From Candidatus Zhuqueibacterota bacterium (GTDB lineage Bacteria > Zhuqueibacterota > Zhuqueibacteria > Thermofontimicrobiales > Thiofontviventaceae), in NCBI GenBank assembly GCA_014729735.1, contig WJJN01000462.1, forward strand, positions 1 to 13,546: a stretch of DNA of 13,546 nucleotides, written 5' to 3'. Positions 1-6,559 of the stretch are shown here, in pieces (the first letter of the stretch is position 1; each line of letters starts with the position of its first letter). The notes below the pieces were generated by a model. That model was not told where the DNA came from and searched no databases. It worked only from the letters and a program-made list of their open reading frames with translations. The position numbers were made by a program, and so were the translations under genes.

Positions 1-105
1 GATGGCACGGATTACAATGGCGTAAACGTTGCCAGCGGCATGTATTTTTACAAACTCATCTGCAACGATTTTGTGGATGTAAAGAAGATGTTATTACTCC
101 GTTAA
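1..105 (+). CDS. 3' end of a secreted protein with a type IX-like C-terminal sorting tail (partial)
   Basis: Reading frame 1 is open from the window edge to a TAA at 103-105 and gives 34 residues. It contains the stretch NGVNVASGMYFYKL and ends in KKMLLLR. The pattern of an asparagine-glycine turn, 'ASGxYFY+L', then a short basic-hydrophobic end is typical of the C-terminal beta-sandwich tails (type IX sorting / FlgD-like) on large exported proteins of Bacteroidota, Calditrichota, KSB1 and related phyla. The tail normally targets the protein for outer-membrane translocation and is then removed. Nothing can be said about the rest of the protein, which lies upstream of the window. The gene points toward the minus-strand cluster, so the two converge on the repeat-rich spacer. 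Confidence 0.75.
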   Translation, partial: DGTDYNGVNVASGMYFYKLICNDFVDVKKMLLLR

Positions 106-142
106 TTGGAAATTAAAAATTTAAAATGAAAAATTAAAAATG

Positions 143-266
143 AAAAGACTCACAAAATCGATTATGTCAGGTACTAATTCACGATGTTCTCGGAAAATAA
201 GGGAATAAGGTTAATCGCCCGGCGGAATATCGGGCTACTGAGGTTGACAACAAAAGCATAAGGTTT
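143..266. repeat. Direct repeat, copy 1 (about 124 bp)
   Basis: Bases 143-249 are identical to 504-610, and similarity continues to 266 with single differences at 250, 252 and 264. The offset between copies is 361 bases. Each copy is preceded by AT-rich 'aaaatt' runs. Inside the repeat is a short stem, gcccg paired with cgggc, around 217-235. The minus strand is open through much of it, ending in the residues FSENIVN before a stop, but no start or longer gene supports coding. Confidence 0.85.
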
Positions 267-503
267 TAAAAGACAGATGATTGCATTACTTCAGATTGAA
301 GGCGCTAAACTTCAAAGCCGGGGGAAGGATTCCATTGGAATGATTTCGCATAATTTGTTAATTGCGCTAAAATCTTGATCAGCGAAGCTGTTTGTTTTTG
401 ACCTTATTTTCTGTTGTTGAAACCTTAATAGCAACTGCGCCAATAAAACAACCAACCTTATTAAGGCAGGCAAGCTGCAATTTGAAATTAAAAATTAAAA
501 ATT

Positions 504-627
504 AAAAGACTCACAAAATCGATTATGTCAGGTACTAATTCACGATGTTCTCGGAAAATAAGGGAATAAGGTTAATCGCCCGGCGGAATATCGGGCTACT
601 GAGGTTGACAGCGAAAGCATAAGGCTT
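504..627. repeat. Direct repeat, copy 2 (about 124 bp)
   Basis: This is the second copy of the repeat at 143-266, identical over 107 bases and then diverging. It ends 21 bases before the MITE-like element that starts at 648. The near-identity suggests a recent duplication or a family of mobile or amplified intergenic sequences in this genome. No transposase is nearby. Confidence 0.85.
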
Positions 628-647
628 CAGATAACCGATAGATCCAA

Positions 648-835
648 AGATTTGGAGCTGTATTATACGTCTGAATTTTTTGTAAAATGTCATTTCAAGC
701 TTGTCCCGGAATCTCCTGATTAAATGTAACTTACGAGATTCCGGCATTCCGCTTTGCTCCAGCCGGAATGACATGACAATTGACTTTTGATACAACCCCG
801 ACACCCAAAATGAATTTTGATACAGTCCCAAATCC
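648..835. mobile_element. MITE-like palindromic element, copy A
   Basis: This stretch matches 12856-13012 along its whole length. The ends are imperfect inverted repeats: 648-665 begins agatttgg, and 818-835 ends cccaaatcc with 'tgatac' inside. The core carries the nested inverted repeats atgtcatt/aatgacat and ggaatctc/gagattcc, so the strand can fold into a multi-stem structure. Copy A differs from copy B in two ways: an inner stem is broken (tttcaagcttg instead of tccgggcttg), and about 30 extra bases in the tail repeat 'ttttgatac'. It has no coding capacity. It lies just past the stop of the PHP-glycosyltransferase gene and could affect the 3' end of that transcript. Confidence 0.75.
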
Positions 836-859
836 ATTTTTAAAAACCTCAGAATTTCG

Positions 860-3235
860 CTAATTCCGTGAATCCACAATGGATTCCAGGCATCTATCCC
901 AATTATATTTGTCCAGTACATTCAGCCGGGCGTGTTTTTTTATTTCTGAAAACTGCAGCGGCTGGTTTTCTTTCAAATCGATCAGCGCCTCGATTTTTTC
1001 CACCCATTCGTTGACATTTCCATTTTGAACGATATAGCCGGTCTTGCCGTCGATCAGGATTTCTTTGGGACCGCCGACCGAGGAGACCACTGACGGTAGT
1101 CCGCAGGATTGCGCTTCCATGACGACCATGCCGAAGGTATCGGTGGTGCTTGGAAAGACGAACACATCGGAGGACGAGTAGATTTCCGGCAGCTCCTTGC
1201 GCGGAATTTTGCCTGTGAAGAATATCCGCTCGAAATCTTTCATTCTGTCCTTCAGAGCTTCGAAATAAGGTCCGTCGCCGACGATAATCAAATTTACATC
1301 CTGCCGTTTTTTGGAAAGATGCTGATAAATGTCCACGAGCAGGTCCATGTGCTTGTCTTTGGAAACCCGCCCCGCATACAGCAGATTGACACCATCCTGC
1401 ATATTCAATTGCCGCAGCAGTTTTTCCTTTGCCGATTCTTTATAGGAAAATAATTCCGTATCGATTGCCTTGCTCAGAAAGCGGATCTTCGAGGAATCGA
1501 AGCCACGCTCTTCGAGCAAATGTGCATATTCATGCGATGATACTTTGATCGTGTCCATCTGCTGATAGAACCACCGGGTGTAACCTTCCACAAGCTCTGT
1601 CAGCGCGTTGTCTTCGGCGATCTTGTCGATTTCCATGGTAAAATCCGTGTGATACACGCCGTGGCATTTCACATTCAGCAGCCGGGCAATCAGCAATCCC
1701 AGCAAGCCGATGGGACCGGGCGTTGAAATGAAAATTTCATCCGGCTCTTCGGTGTAAATCGTCTCGATAGATTTTAAGATCGACGGGAATTTGAGAACGT
1801 ATTTTTCATAATAGGGAAGTTTCATGGTAAAAAAGTTCGGCAGATTGATGATGTTCGGCGGAAGGGTTTTATCCCGCTCCTTTTTCAATACCGATGTGAC
1901 GATCCGGATATTCTTGTTCTTGCGATATGCGATCCAGCCCAGCTCTTTCAATGTTTCGGACACGCCGTTGAGATCGTTAATCGTATCCGTGAACCAGAGA
2001 ATCCGCTTCTCGCTTTCCGGCAGTTCGATATTCAGGTTCTGTGTGATCTCATCCAGAACCTGCCGGTTGCGGTACATGACTTTGAGCGTGGAAAGAAACG
2101 GCAGTGCCAGAAACAGTCCCGGAATCGATGAGGAAATATTCATGATCAATCCGACGAGATTTCCCTTCGAGATATCCTGCTCCATGGAGGTGAGTACTTT
2201 TTTGAGAAATTCGTCCGCAATATCACAAACGCGCTGGAAAACAAGCTCCAGCCGTTTATCGATCTGCGACAGCCGGAAGTCTTTCGTATCATGGATCAGG
2301 CTGACCAGCAGCTTGCCGATCTGGTCGTCATTCTTGCGGTTCGATGCCCGAAAACGCTGGATCTTGAATTTTTCCCGCACTTTCAGGGAGTCTGATTCGA
2401 ATATTTTTTCCGTCAGTTGAAAAAGCAGGGAATTCGAGGATTTGACATTTTTGCTGCGGGCAAATTCAAAAGCGACTTTGTAAATTGTAAATGCCAGAAA
2501 TTTATAATTATTATGCCGCCCGTTAGCATAGGTTTTTTTATTCTTCAAATTTTCGATGACCTCACCCGGATTGTCGGCATCAGTTTCAGTATATGTCTGC
2601 CCGATGAACAAACCCGCGTGATCGTCGGAGCCGCCGGTAAAGGACTTCAGCCACGGATCGTCGCTTATCGGCTCAATGTGATGTTTTTCATACAATTTAT
2701 CGATATGTGCCGGCGTCAGCCGTTTCATCAATTCCATCCATTTTGTATTGAACAGATAGCTCCTGCCGCCGTTTATTCCTTCGAACACATCGAACAGCAG
2801 AATCAGCTTTTCAAGCAAATCCACGGTCAACTTGTTATTGACGGAAAATGTGGCATGCGCCACTGAATATGCCAGATCGTTCTCTTTGATATAATCCCGT
2901 AGCTCGTAAATGTTCTTTCGTTTCTGCTGAATGATTTCATATTGTTCCTGATTTATATCATACAAAAGCACGTGTATTTTGCAGCCGTTTTCCGGGAAAT
3001 AAGTGGTTGCCTCCAGCCCGACGATCACCTCCTGCGGATATTTTTGCTTTAATAGCATTGCGCCATCGATCCGGTTGTGATCGGTAATAGTGACGTAATC
3101 CATTCCCCGTTCTTTTGCGGTTCGATACAAATATTCCGGTTCGGTATAGGATTCTTTCGCACCGAGTCGCTGCAGGAACCAGTCCGAAGGATGTTCCGAG
3201 TATTTCGAATGCGCATGCATGTCTATTTTTATCAT
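860..3235 (-). CDS. PHP-domain phosphoesterase fused to a GT4 glycosyltransferase
   Basis: The 791-residue product has an N-terminal PHP metallophosphoesterase domain (about 1-245). Its metal-binding pattern is intact: H7-x-H9, TDH at 51-53, E75, H127 and SDDH at 203-206. A mostly helical linker (about 250-405) has one weakly hydrophobic stretch at 371-388. A group 1 (GT4, GT-B fold) glycosyltransferase follows (about 410-780), with YHTDF near 528-532, an acceptor/donor loop AGRVSKDK at 621-628, and the sugar-nucleotide motif D-x7-E at 699/707 before CGLP. The first acid of that motif is Asp rather than the usual Glu, as in several lipid-glycosylating GT4 enzymes. The start at 3235 is chosen over an upstream in-frame ATG at 3280 because an AAGGAG site sits 6 bases upstream. 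It is the last gene of a minus-strand cluster. A likely role is sugar transfer plus dephosphorylation of a phosphorylated acceptor or intermediate; the substrate is unknown. Confidence 0.9.
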   Translation of the reverse strand: MIKIDMHAHSKYSEHPSDWFLQRLGAKESYTEPEYLYRTAKERGMDYVTITDHNRIDGAMLLKQKYPQEVIVGLEATTYFPENGCKIHVLLYDINQEQYEIIQQKRKNIYELRDYIKENDLAYSVAHATFSVNNKLTVDLLEKLILLFDVFEGINGGRSYLFNTKWMELMKRLTPAHIDKLYEKHHIEPISDDPWLKSFTGGSDDHAGLFIGQTYTETDADNPGEVIENLKNKKTYANGRHNNYKFLAFTIYKVAFEFARSKNVKSSNSLLFQLTEKIFESDSLKVREKFKIQRFRASNRKNDDQIGKLLVSLIHDTKDFRLSQIDKRLELVFQRVCDIADEFLKKVLTSMEQDISKGNLVGLIMNISSSIPGLFLALPFLSTLKVMYRNRQVLDEITQNLNIELPESEKRILWFTDTINDLNGVSETLKELGWIAYRKNKNIRIVTSVLKKERDKTLPPNIINLPNFFTMKLPYYEKYVLKFPSILKSIETIYTEEPDEIFISTPGPIGLLGLLIARLLNVKCHGVYHTDFTMEIDKIAEDNALTELVEGYTRWFYQQMDTIKVSSHEYAHLLEERGFDSSKIRFLSKAIDTELFSYKESAKEKLLRQLNMQDGVNLLYAGRVSKDKHMDLLVDIYQHLSKKRQDVNLIIVGDGPYFEALKDRMKDFERIFFTGKIPRKELPEIYSSSDVFVFPSTTDTFGMVVMEAQSCGLPSVVSSVGGPKEILIDGKTGYIVQNGNVNEWVEKIEALIDLKENQPLQFSEIKKHARLNVLDKYNWDRCLESIVDSRN

Positions 3236-3241
3236 GAGGTT

Positions 3242-3247
3242 CTCCTT
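3242..3247 (-). promoter_or_regulatory. Ribosome binding site that fixes the PHP-GT4 start
   Basis: The minus strand reads AAGGAG here, six bases before the ATG at 3235-3233. The upstream in-frame ATG at 3280 has no such site and would add 15 non-conserved residues before the metal-binding HxH. This supports the shorter protein. Confidence 0.75.
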
Positions 3248-3322
3248 ATTAATGGCTATTAGCTGTTGGTTTTCTATCATGAATTTATAGTCTATCTTTT
3301 ATGGAAAAATCGATTTTAAAAC

Positions 3323-4432
3323 TTACCCTGCATTTTCGATACCCGAAATTTTCTGGACTTCGAATATTTCGGGAATTGGAGTTTCAGCTTCGACTCGGGC
3401 TTTTTCTTTCCTCATCGAAAAATAATTCAACATCATAAAAACAACCGTTCCCAACCCCAGTGTCAGATAATACGTCATAAATCGCCATGCCGGCATGATG
3501 AAGCCGATAGTCGAACCGGGGATGATGTTTCTGAAAATAAAATAAAAAGACGCTTCCGCACCACCGGTTGCACCGGGTGTTGGCACAAAAAGCAGCAATA
3601 CCAGAATCACCCATTGCAGGAAAAATATTTTCACCGGATTTATATCGAAACCGAGCCCGTAAAGCAGTACAATCAGTATCGAATAGCGACTGATCCAGTG
3701 GATTCCGGTGAGCGTCAGGCTCAATAAAAAAAAGCGCTTCCCCTCTTTTCTGATCAACTGGTAAACGCTTGAAATATCGGAAAGCATATTTTTCGTTGAC
3801 GCTGTGATTTTTCGAATCAGCGCAATTCTGTTCAATAATTTTCCGATATAGCCAAATACTTTCTTATTTGAAAAAGCGAGCAAGACCGCGCTAATTAATG
3901 CAATTACCGCAGGCAAGATCCAGGTGGAACTTTGAACAACCTGCACGATATTGCCCATAAAGTGATGTTTCCAGCCTGCAGTGATGACGAACGAAACTGG
4001 AACGGAAATCAGGAAGAAGGCATAATCCTCCACGCTTCCTAATAATGTCAGTGAAATGGCATCAGCGGGTTTCAATCCCTGCTGCATCAGCATGCCGGCT
4101 TTTATTGGTCCGCCACCGACAGATGTCGGACTGACTGCGGCGCTAAGATCGGCAGCTACCGCGATTTTAAAGAGCTGGATGAATTTGACCGGATGGGAAA
4201 TGAAGCGTGTCCATATGAACATGCGCAGCAAATGTGTAAACCATGGCACGACGCATAATATCAGACACAGCATAAGAGTTCGCGCTGAAACCCTGCTGAG
4301 ATAGGAAATGATTCCTTCGTCTGTATGGTAGTAAGAAAAAATTAAATTTCCGATGACGCCGAGGGGTAAAAATATCAGAATATTTTTAAAGAGCTTATCC
4401 AGAAAAGAACCTGTGTTCCGTTTTTGATTCAT
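3323..4432 (-). CDS. UPF0104 / LPG_synthase_TM-type membrane protein (putative lipid flippase)
   Basis: This 369-residue integral membrane protein has about seven clear hydrophobic segments (roughly 17-34, 52-70, 130-152, 170-187, 233-260, 266-284, 317-337) and a charged cytoplasmic tail. It carries the two family signatures: SPTSVGGGPIKAG at 101-113 and PTPGATGGAEASF at 284-296. Proteins of this family (the flippase part of MprF, AglD and relatives) are found next to glycosyltransferases and are thought to move lipid-linked or aminoacylated lipids across the inner membrane. The start lies 11 bases after the stop of the upstream glycosyltransferase, with no good Shine-Dalgarno site, so translational coupling is likely. 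An 87-base gap separates it from the PHP-GT4 gene. Flippase activity is inferred from the family and context. Confidence 0.88.
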   Translation of the reverse strand: MNQKRNTGSFLDKLFKNILIFLPLGVIGNLIFSYYHTDEGIISYLSRVSARTLMLCLILCVVPWFTHLLRMFIWTRFISHPVKFIQLFKIAVAADLSAAVSPTSVGGGPIKAGMLMQQGLKPADAISLTLLGSVEDYAFFLISVPVSFVITAGWKHHFMGNIVQVVQSSTWILPAVIALISAVLLAFSNKKVFGYIGKLLNRIALIRKITASTKNMLSDISSVYQLIRKEGKRFFLLSLTLTGIHWISRYSILIVLLYGLGFDINPVKIFFLQWVILVLLLFVPTPGATGGAEASFYFIFRNIIPGSTIGFIMPAWRFMTYYLTLGLGTVVFMMLNYFSMRKEKARVEAETPIPEIFEVQKISGIENAG

Positions 4433-4443
4433 TTACAACAATC

Positions 4444-5604
4444 TTAATTTAATGATGACTGAACGAATTCGTAGAAAGCGAAAATTTGATTAAAAATGCT
4501 GTTCCATGAAAATGAAGATTCCACCCATTTCCGGGCATTTTGTCCTATTGATTTGAAATCGCTCCGGCTTAACGCCATTATTTTAGCTGCCATATCCTCA
4601 GGAGAATTCACTTCTGCCAGTGCACCGACAGATTCCGGAATCCGCTCGATGAGCGCTCCCGCTCGCACGCCGACGACGGGCAAACCACAGGCTTGCGCTT
4701 CGATAACAGATAGCGCGAATGTTTCGTGAGGACCGGCGGTTACGTAGATGTCCGCCGAAGCGAGCAGCCGTGCCAGGTCAGCCTGTTCAGACTGATAAGG
4801 CAACACGAACAGGCGATTGTTCTGTTCGGCTTGAGTCAGCAATTCCGGTTTCAATGGTCCGTTGCCTACAAGTATCATTGAAAATTTGCCTGTTTTTGAT
4901 AATATTTTAAATGCATTCATAAGACTATTGACACGTTTCTCATGATCAAGGCGCCCGGCATAAATCAATAAAATATCGTCTTCATTTTGAGCGTATTTCT
5001 TCCGAATCTGTAGATCCCGTTGCCCCGGATGAAATACATCGAGATCAACGCCTAACGGAATATATTTCGAATTCAGGATATCCGTATCGCGGTACTTTTC
5101 CTGCATCATCTGTGACGGGAAAATAGTGCCGTCGCAATTTTCATAAATCAGCTTTGCATATTGTGTCGCGATAGACTCGGCGGTCTGTCCCGTCTTTTCT
5201 CCGAGCCGTGCCGTAACTGAGCTTTTCACATAGGTAGTCGGAAAATCTGTATGATAAAATCCGATCACCTTGCAGGCATGCAATTTTCGAAAACAGAAAG
5301 CAGACCACGGTAGAATATATGGGCTTGCCAGCTCGATGATGTCCGGCTTTTCTTCTTTCAAAATCGAGAAAACTTTATCCAGCCGATAATTAAAGCGGTA
5401 AGGCTTGTAATTAGGCAAATAGGGCGATTCGATTTCATACGCAATCATGTTCGCGGATCTGTGACATTGGTCACTCGCTCCGGGCTTGATGATGAGATGT
5501 TCATGATCGGTATAATTTCCGATAAACTCACTTTTCTGATCGATATAGCGCCGGATTCCGCCGCTGGTCGATGTATATGCCTGGATTAAATCACAAATTT
5601 TCAT
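4444..5604 (-). CDS. GT4 family glycosyltransferase
   Basis: The 386-residue protein has a complete GT-B fold of the group 1 (GT4) family. The N-terminal domain begins MKICDL and has the acceptor-side glycine loop SGGIRRY at 14-20 and YHTDF at 117-121. The C-terminal nucleotide-sugar domain has GVDLDVF at 185-191, AGRLDHEKR at 216-224 (R218 and K223 as likely phosphate contacts), and a full E-x7-E motif at 294/302 followed by CGLP. There is no signal peptide or membrane helix, so it is probably cytosolic or membrane-associated. It resembles MgtA/SQD2-like enzymes that glycosylate lipids, but donor and acceptor cannot be read from sequence. It is the first gene of the minus-strand cluster. The start is supported by the position of the conserved N-terminal strand, although no clear Shine-Dalgarno site precedes it. 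Confidence 0.9.
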   Translation of the reverse strand: MKICDLIQAYTSTSGGIRRYIDQKSEFIGNYTDHEHLIIKPGASDQCHRSANMIAYEIESPYLPNYKPYRFNYRLDKVFSILKEEKPDIIELASPYILPWSAFCFRKLHACKVIGFYHTDFPTTYVKSSVTARLGEKTGQTAESIATQYAKLIYENCDGTIFPSQMMQEKYRDTDILNSKYIPLGVDLDVFHPGQRDLQIRKKYAQNEDDILLIYAGRLDHEKRVNSLMNAFKILSKTGKFSMILVGNGPLKPELLTQAEQNNRLFVLPYQSEQADLARLLASADIYVTAGPHETFALSVIEAQACGLPVVGVRAGALIERIPESVGALAEVNSPEDMAAKIMALSRSDFKSIGQNARKWVESSFSWNSIFNQIFAFYEFVQSSLN

Positions 5605-5625
5605 GTATTATATGATTCGTAATTG

Positions 5626-5655
5626 ATTATCCTGATTGTATTATGCGAAAGTAAA
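5626..5655 (-). promoter_or_regulatory. Candidate promoter of the glycosyltransferase cluster
   Basis: On the minus strand, TTTACT (5655-5650) and GATAAT (5631-5626) are separated by 18 bases. They match the sigma-70-like consensus at 4/6 and 5/6 positions. Transcription would begin only about 15 bases before the ATG at 5604, giving a very short leader that fits the lack of a Shine-Dalgarno site. In DNA this AT-rich such matches arise by chance, so this is only a candidate. Confidence 0.25.
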
Positions 5656-5764
5656 GATTCCTGTTTTCAAAACGATTAATTTTAAATGAAAATTCAATTA
5701 AGATTATATTGATAAAATGTTAAATAATGTTAATCCAAAAGAAAAAAATTGAAGTAAATATTTG

Positions 5765-5793
5765 TTGCAAATTAGATTTAAAATTTGTATATT
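5765..5793 (+). promoter_or_regulatory. Candidate sigma-70-like promoter
   Basis: TTGCAA (5765-5770) and TATATT (5788-5793) are spaced by exactly 17 bases, the best promoter-like pair in this spacer. It could drive the doubtful small frame at 5857-6039, or give the kor operon a leader of about 350 bases. Confidence 0.4.
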
Positions 5794-5856
5794 CCAGTTT
5801 CTAAAAGCACAGAATTTTTCAATAATATAAATACAAGACTGAATAAAGAATTAACT

Positions 5857-6039
5857 ATGTCATCTATTTCGAATGCTGACATTGAAGATGAGGAATTTGA
5901 ATTTATAAATTATCATCAATTTTATTCGCTGTCTGCACGCATATTTAAAACAAAACGACTAGTAAAATCTCCCCCAGTATTCCAATTATTTTATATTCAA
6001 AAGAGTAGAGTATTAAACGCTGTGATAAAACGGGTTTAA
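5857..6039 (+). CDS. Doubtful small ORF, 60 residues
   Basis: A possible gene with an ATG at 5857; an upstream TTG at 5785 is also in frame but overlaps the candidate -10 box. The product starts with an acidic stretch (DIEDEEFEF at about 8-16) and is basic toward the end (KTKR, ending VIKRV). It has no domain I recognise, no Cys pairs and no membrane helix. The ribosome binding site is weak (aaagaa). A good promoter-like pair lies about 65 bases upstream. It may be spurious in this AT-rich DNA, or a remnant; sequence alone does not decide. Confidence 0.2.
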   Translation: MSSISNADIEDEEFEFINYHQFYSLSARIFKTKRLVKSPPVFQLFYIQKSRVLNAVIKRV

Positions 6040-6123
6040 AAACCGCTGTTACGCTATTTATGCGTCAGTATTTCCTGTTTCTTCTTTTTAATGGAACAAA
6101 ATGGCGTAATTTTTATTGTAAAT

Positions 6124-6129
6124 TATACT
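6124..6129 (+). promoter_or_regulatory. Candidate -10 box of the kor operon
   Basis: TATACT lies about 28 bases before the ATG of the zinc-ribbon gene and just upstream of its strong AGGAGG site. The -35 region is poor (TGGCGT about 16 bases upstream). If used, it would give a leader of about 20 bases. Confidence 0.3.
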
Positions 6130-6156
6130 TATCATTGAATCAGGAGGGAATTTCAA

Positions 6157-6291
6157 ATGGCAGAGAAAGCAAATTTCAAATGTCTTCGTTGCGGTCACGA
6201 ATTTACTGACAGTTATGATCCCAAAGTAATGAAAGAACGCGCCTGTCCGAAATGTGCCAGCAACAGCATTCGGAGAATGAAAGAAAAATAG
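6157..6291 (+). CDS. 44-residue zinc-ribbon protein upstream of kor genes
   Basis: This is a short gene with an excellent Shine-Dalgarno site, AGGAGG at 6142-6147, nine bases before the ATG. The 44-residue product has two CxxC knuckles, C9-LR-C12 and C30-PK-C33, with 17 residues between them, and a basic C-terminus. This is a rubredoxin/zinc-ribbon arrangement (FmdB-like in style) that would bind one Zn or Fe. Nothing else fits in so small a protein. It ends 34 bases before korD on the same strand and is probably co-transcribed. Possible roles are a metal-dependent regulator, an assembly factor, or a small electron carrier for the oxidoreductase; none is shown by the sequence. The ribosome binding site and the paired cysteines make it very likely real. 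Confidence 0.8.
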   Translation: MAEKANFKCLRCGHEFTDSYDPKVMKERACPKCASNSIRRMKEK

Positions 6292-6325
6292 TGTACGTTT
6301 TAAAAACAATCAGTTATGGAGTAAT

Positions 6326-6559
6326 ATGAAGAAAGATAAAAAACTCCCGGACATAAAGATAAATAAAGAGTGGTGCAAAGGATGCGCGATCTGCGTTGAA
6401 TTTTGTCCACATGACGTGCTTGCGATGAACGGCGCTTATCCGGAAGTTGTCAATCTGGAAGCCTGTACTGCATGTCAGTTGTGCGATGTACGATGCCCTG
6501 ACTTTGCGATTACTGTCAATAAGAATGAACAGGAAGAAACGAATGAAGCAAAAAAATGA
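6326..6559 (+). CDS. korD: 2-oxoglutarate:ferredoxin oxidoreductase, delta (ferredoxin) subunit
   Basis: The 77-residue protein carries two [4Fe-4S] binding motifs of the bacterial ferredoxin type: CKGCAICVEFCP (C17, C20, C23, C27) and CTACQLCDVRCP (C47, C50, C53, C57). This is the delta subunit of the four-subunit 2-oxoacid:ferredoxin oxidoreductases, which passes electrons from the catalytic subunits to external ferredoxin. Gene order, directly ahead of alpha, beta and gamma genes, supports the call. A GGAG at 6318-6321 lies four bases before the ATG. The 3' end overlaps korA by 17 bases, a strong sign of coupled translation. The protein has no signal peptide and is cytosolic. Confidence 0.93.
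   Translation: MKKDKKLPDIKINKEWCKGCAICVEFCPHDVLAMNGAYPEVVNLEACTACQLCDVRCPDFAITVNKNEQEETNEAKK

Larger units (their letters stand above)
106..859. other. Gene-free spacer rich in repeats
   Basis: This 754-base stretch lies between two convergent genes and holds no convincing coding sequence. It contains AT-rich runs built from 'aaaatt' units (about 107-142 and 482-507), two copies of a 124-bp direct repeat, and one MITE-like palindromic element. Bases 267-481 between the direct repeats are unexplained. On the minus strand that piece is open for about 60 codons (494-312), but it has no plausible start codon or ribosome binding site. Confidence 0.7.
5605..6156. other. AT-rich divergent intergenic region
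   Basis: This 552-base stretch lies between the minus-strand glycosyltransferase cluster and the plus-strand kor series. It is clearly more AT-rich than its neighbours. It holds candidate promoters in both directions and one weak small reading frame (5857-6039). No strong hairpin terminator, tRNA or known riboswitch pattern was seen. Confidence 0.6.

Noticed and set aside
277..378. 33-residue plus-strand frame starting at an ATG at 277 between the direct repeats
   Set aside because: Too short, no good ribosome binding site, no motif; a chance frame is more likely.
312..494. Minus-strand stretch open for about 60 codons between the direct repeats
   Set aside because: It looks somewhat protein-like but lacks a usable start codon and ribosome binding site; could be a gene remnant, but nothing proves it.
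106..859. CRISPR array or integron attachment sites in the repeat-rich spacer
   Set aside because: Only two repeat copies, 124 bp long and 361 bases apart, with no regular spacers, no cas genes and no integrase.
535..921. 128-codon minus-strand frame across the repeats and the end of the PHP-GT4 gene
   Set aside because: It is built from the direct repeat, the MITE-like element and an out-of-frame part of the PHP-GT4 3' end; no ribosome binding site and no domain.
1824..2866. Two long plus-strand frames (198 and 149 codons) opposite the PHP-GT4 gene
   Set aside because: They lie antisense to a clearly conserved coding sequence, have no ribosome binding sites and show no recognisable domains; they arise from the codon pattern of the real gene.
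6088..6309. 73-codon minus-strand frame opposite the zinc-ribbon gene
   Set aside because: It is the shadow of the 44-residue plus-strand gene, which has a strong ribosome binding site and paired cysteines.
6447..6542. Upstream ATG (6447) as the start of korA
   Set aside because: It would add 32 residues read out of frame through the ferredoxin gene; the ATG at 6543 has a good ribosome binding site and fits family length.
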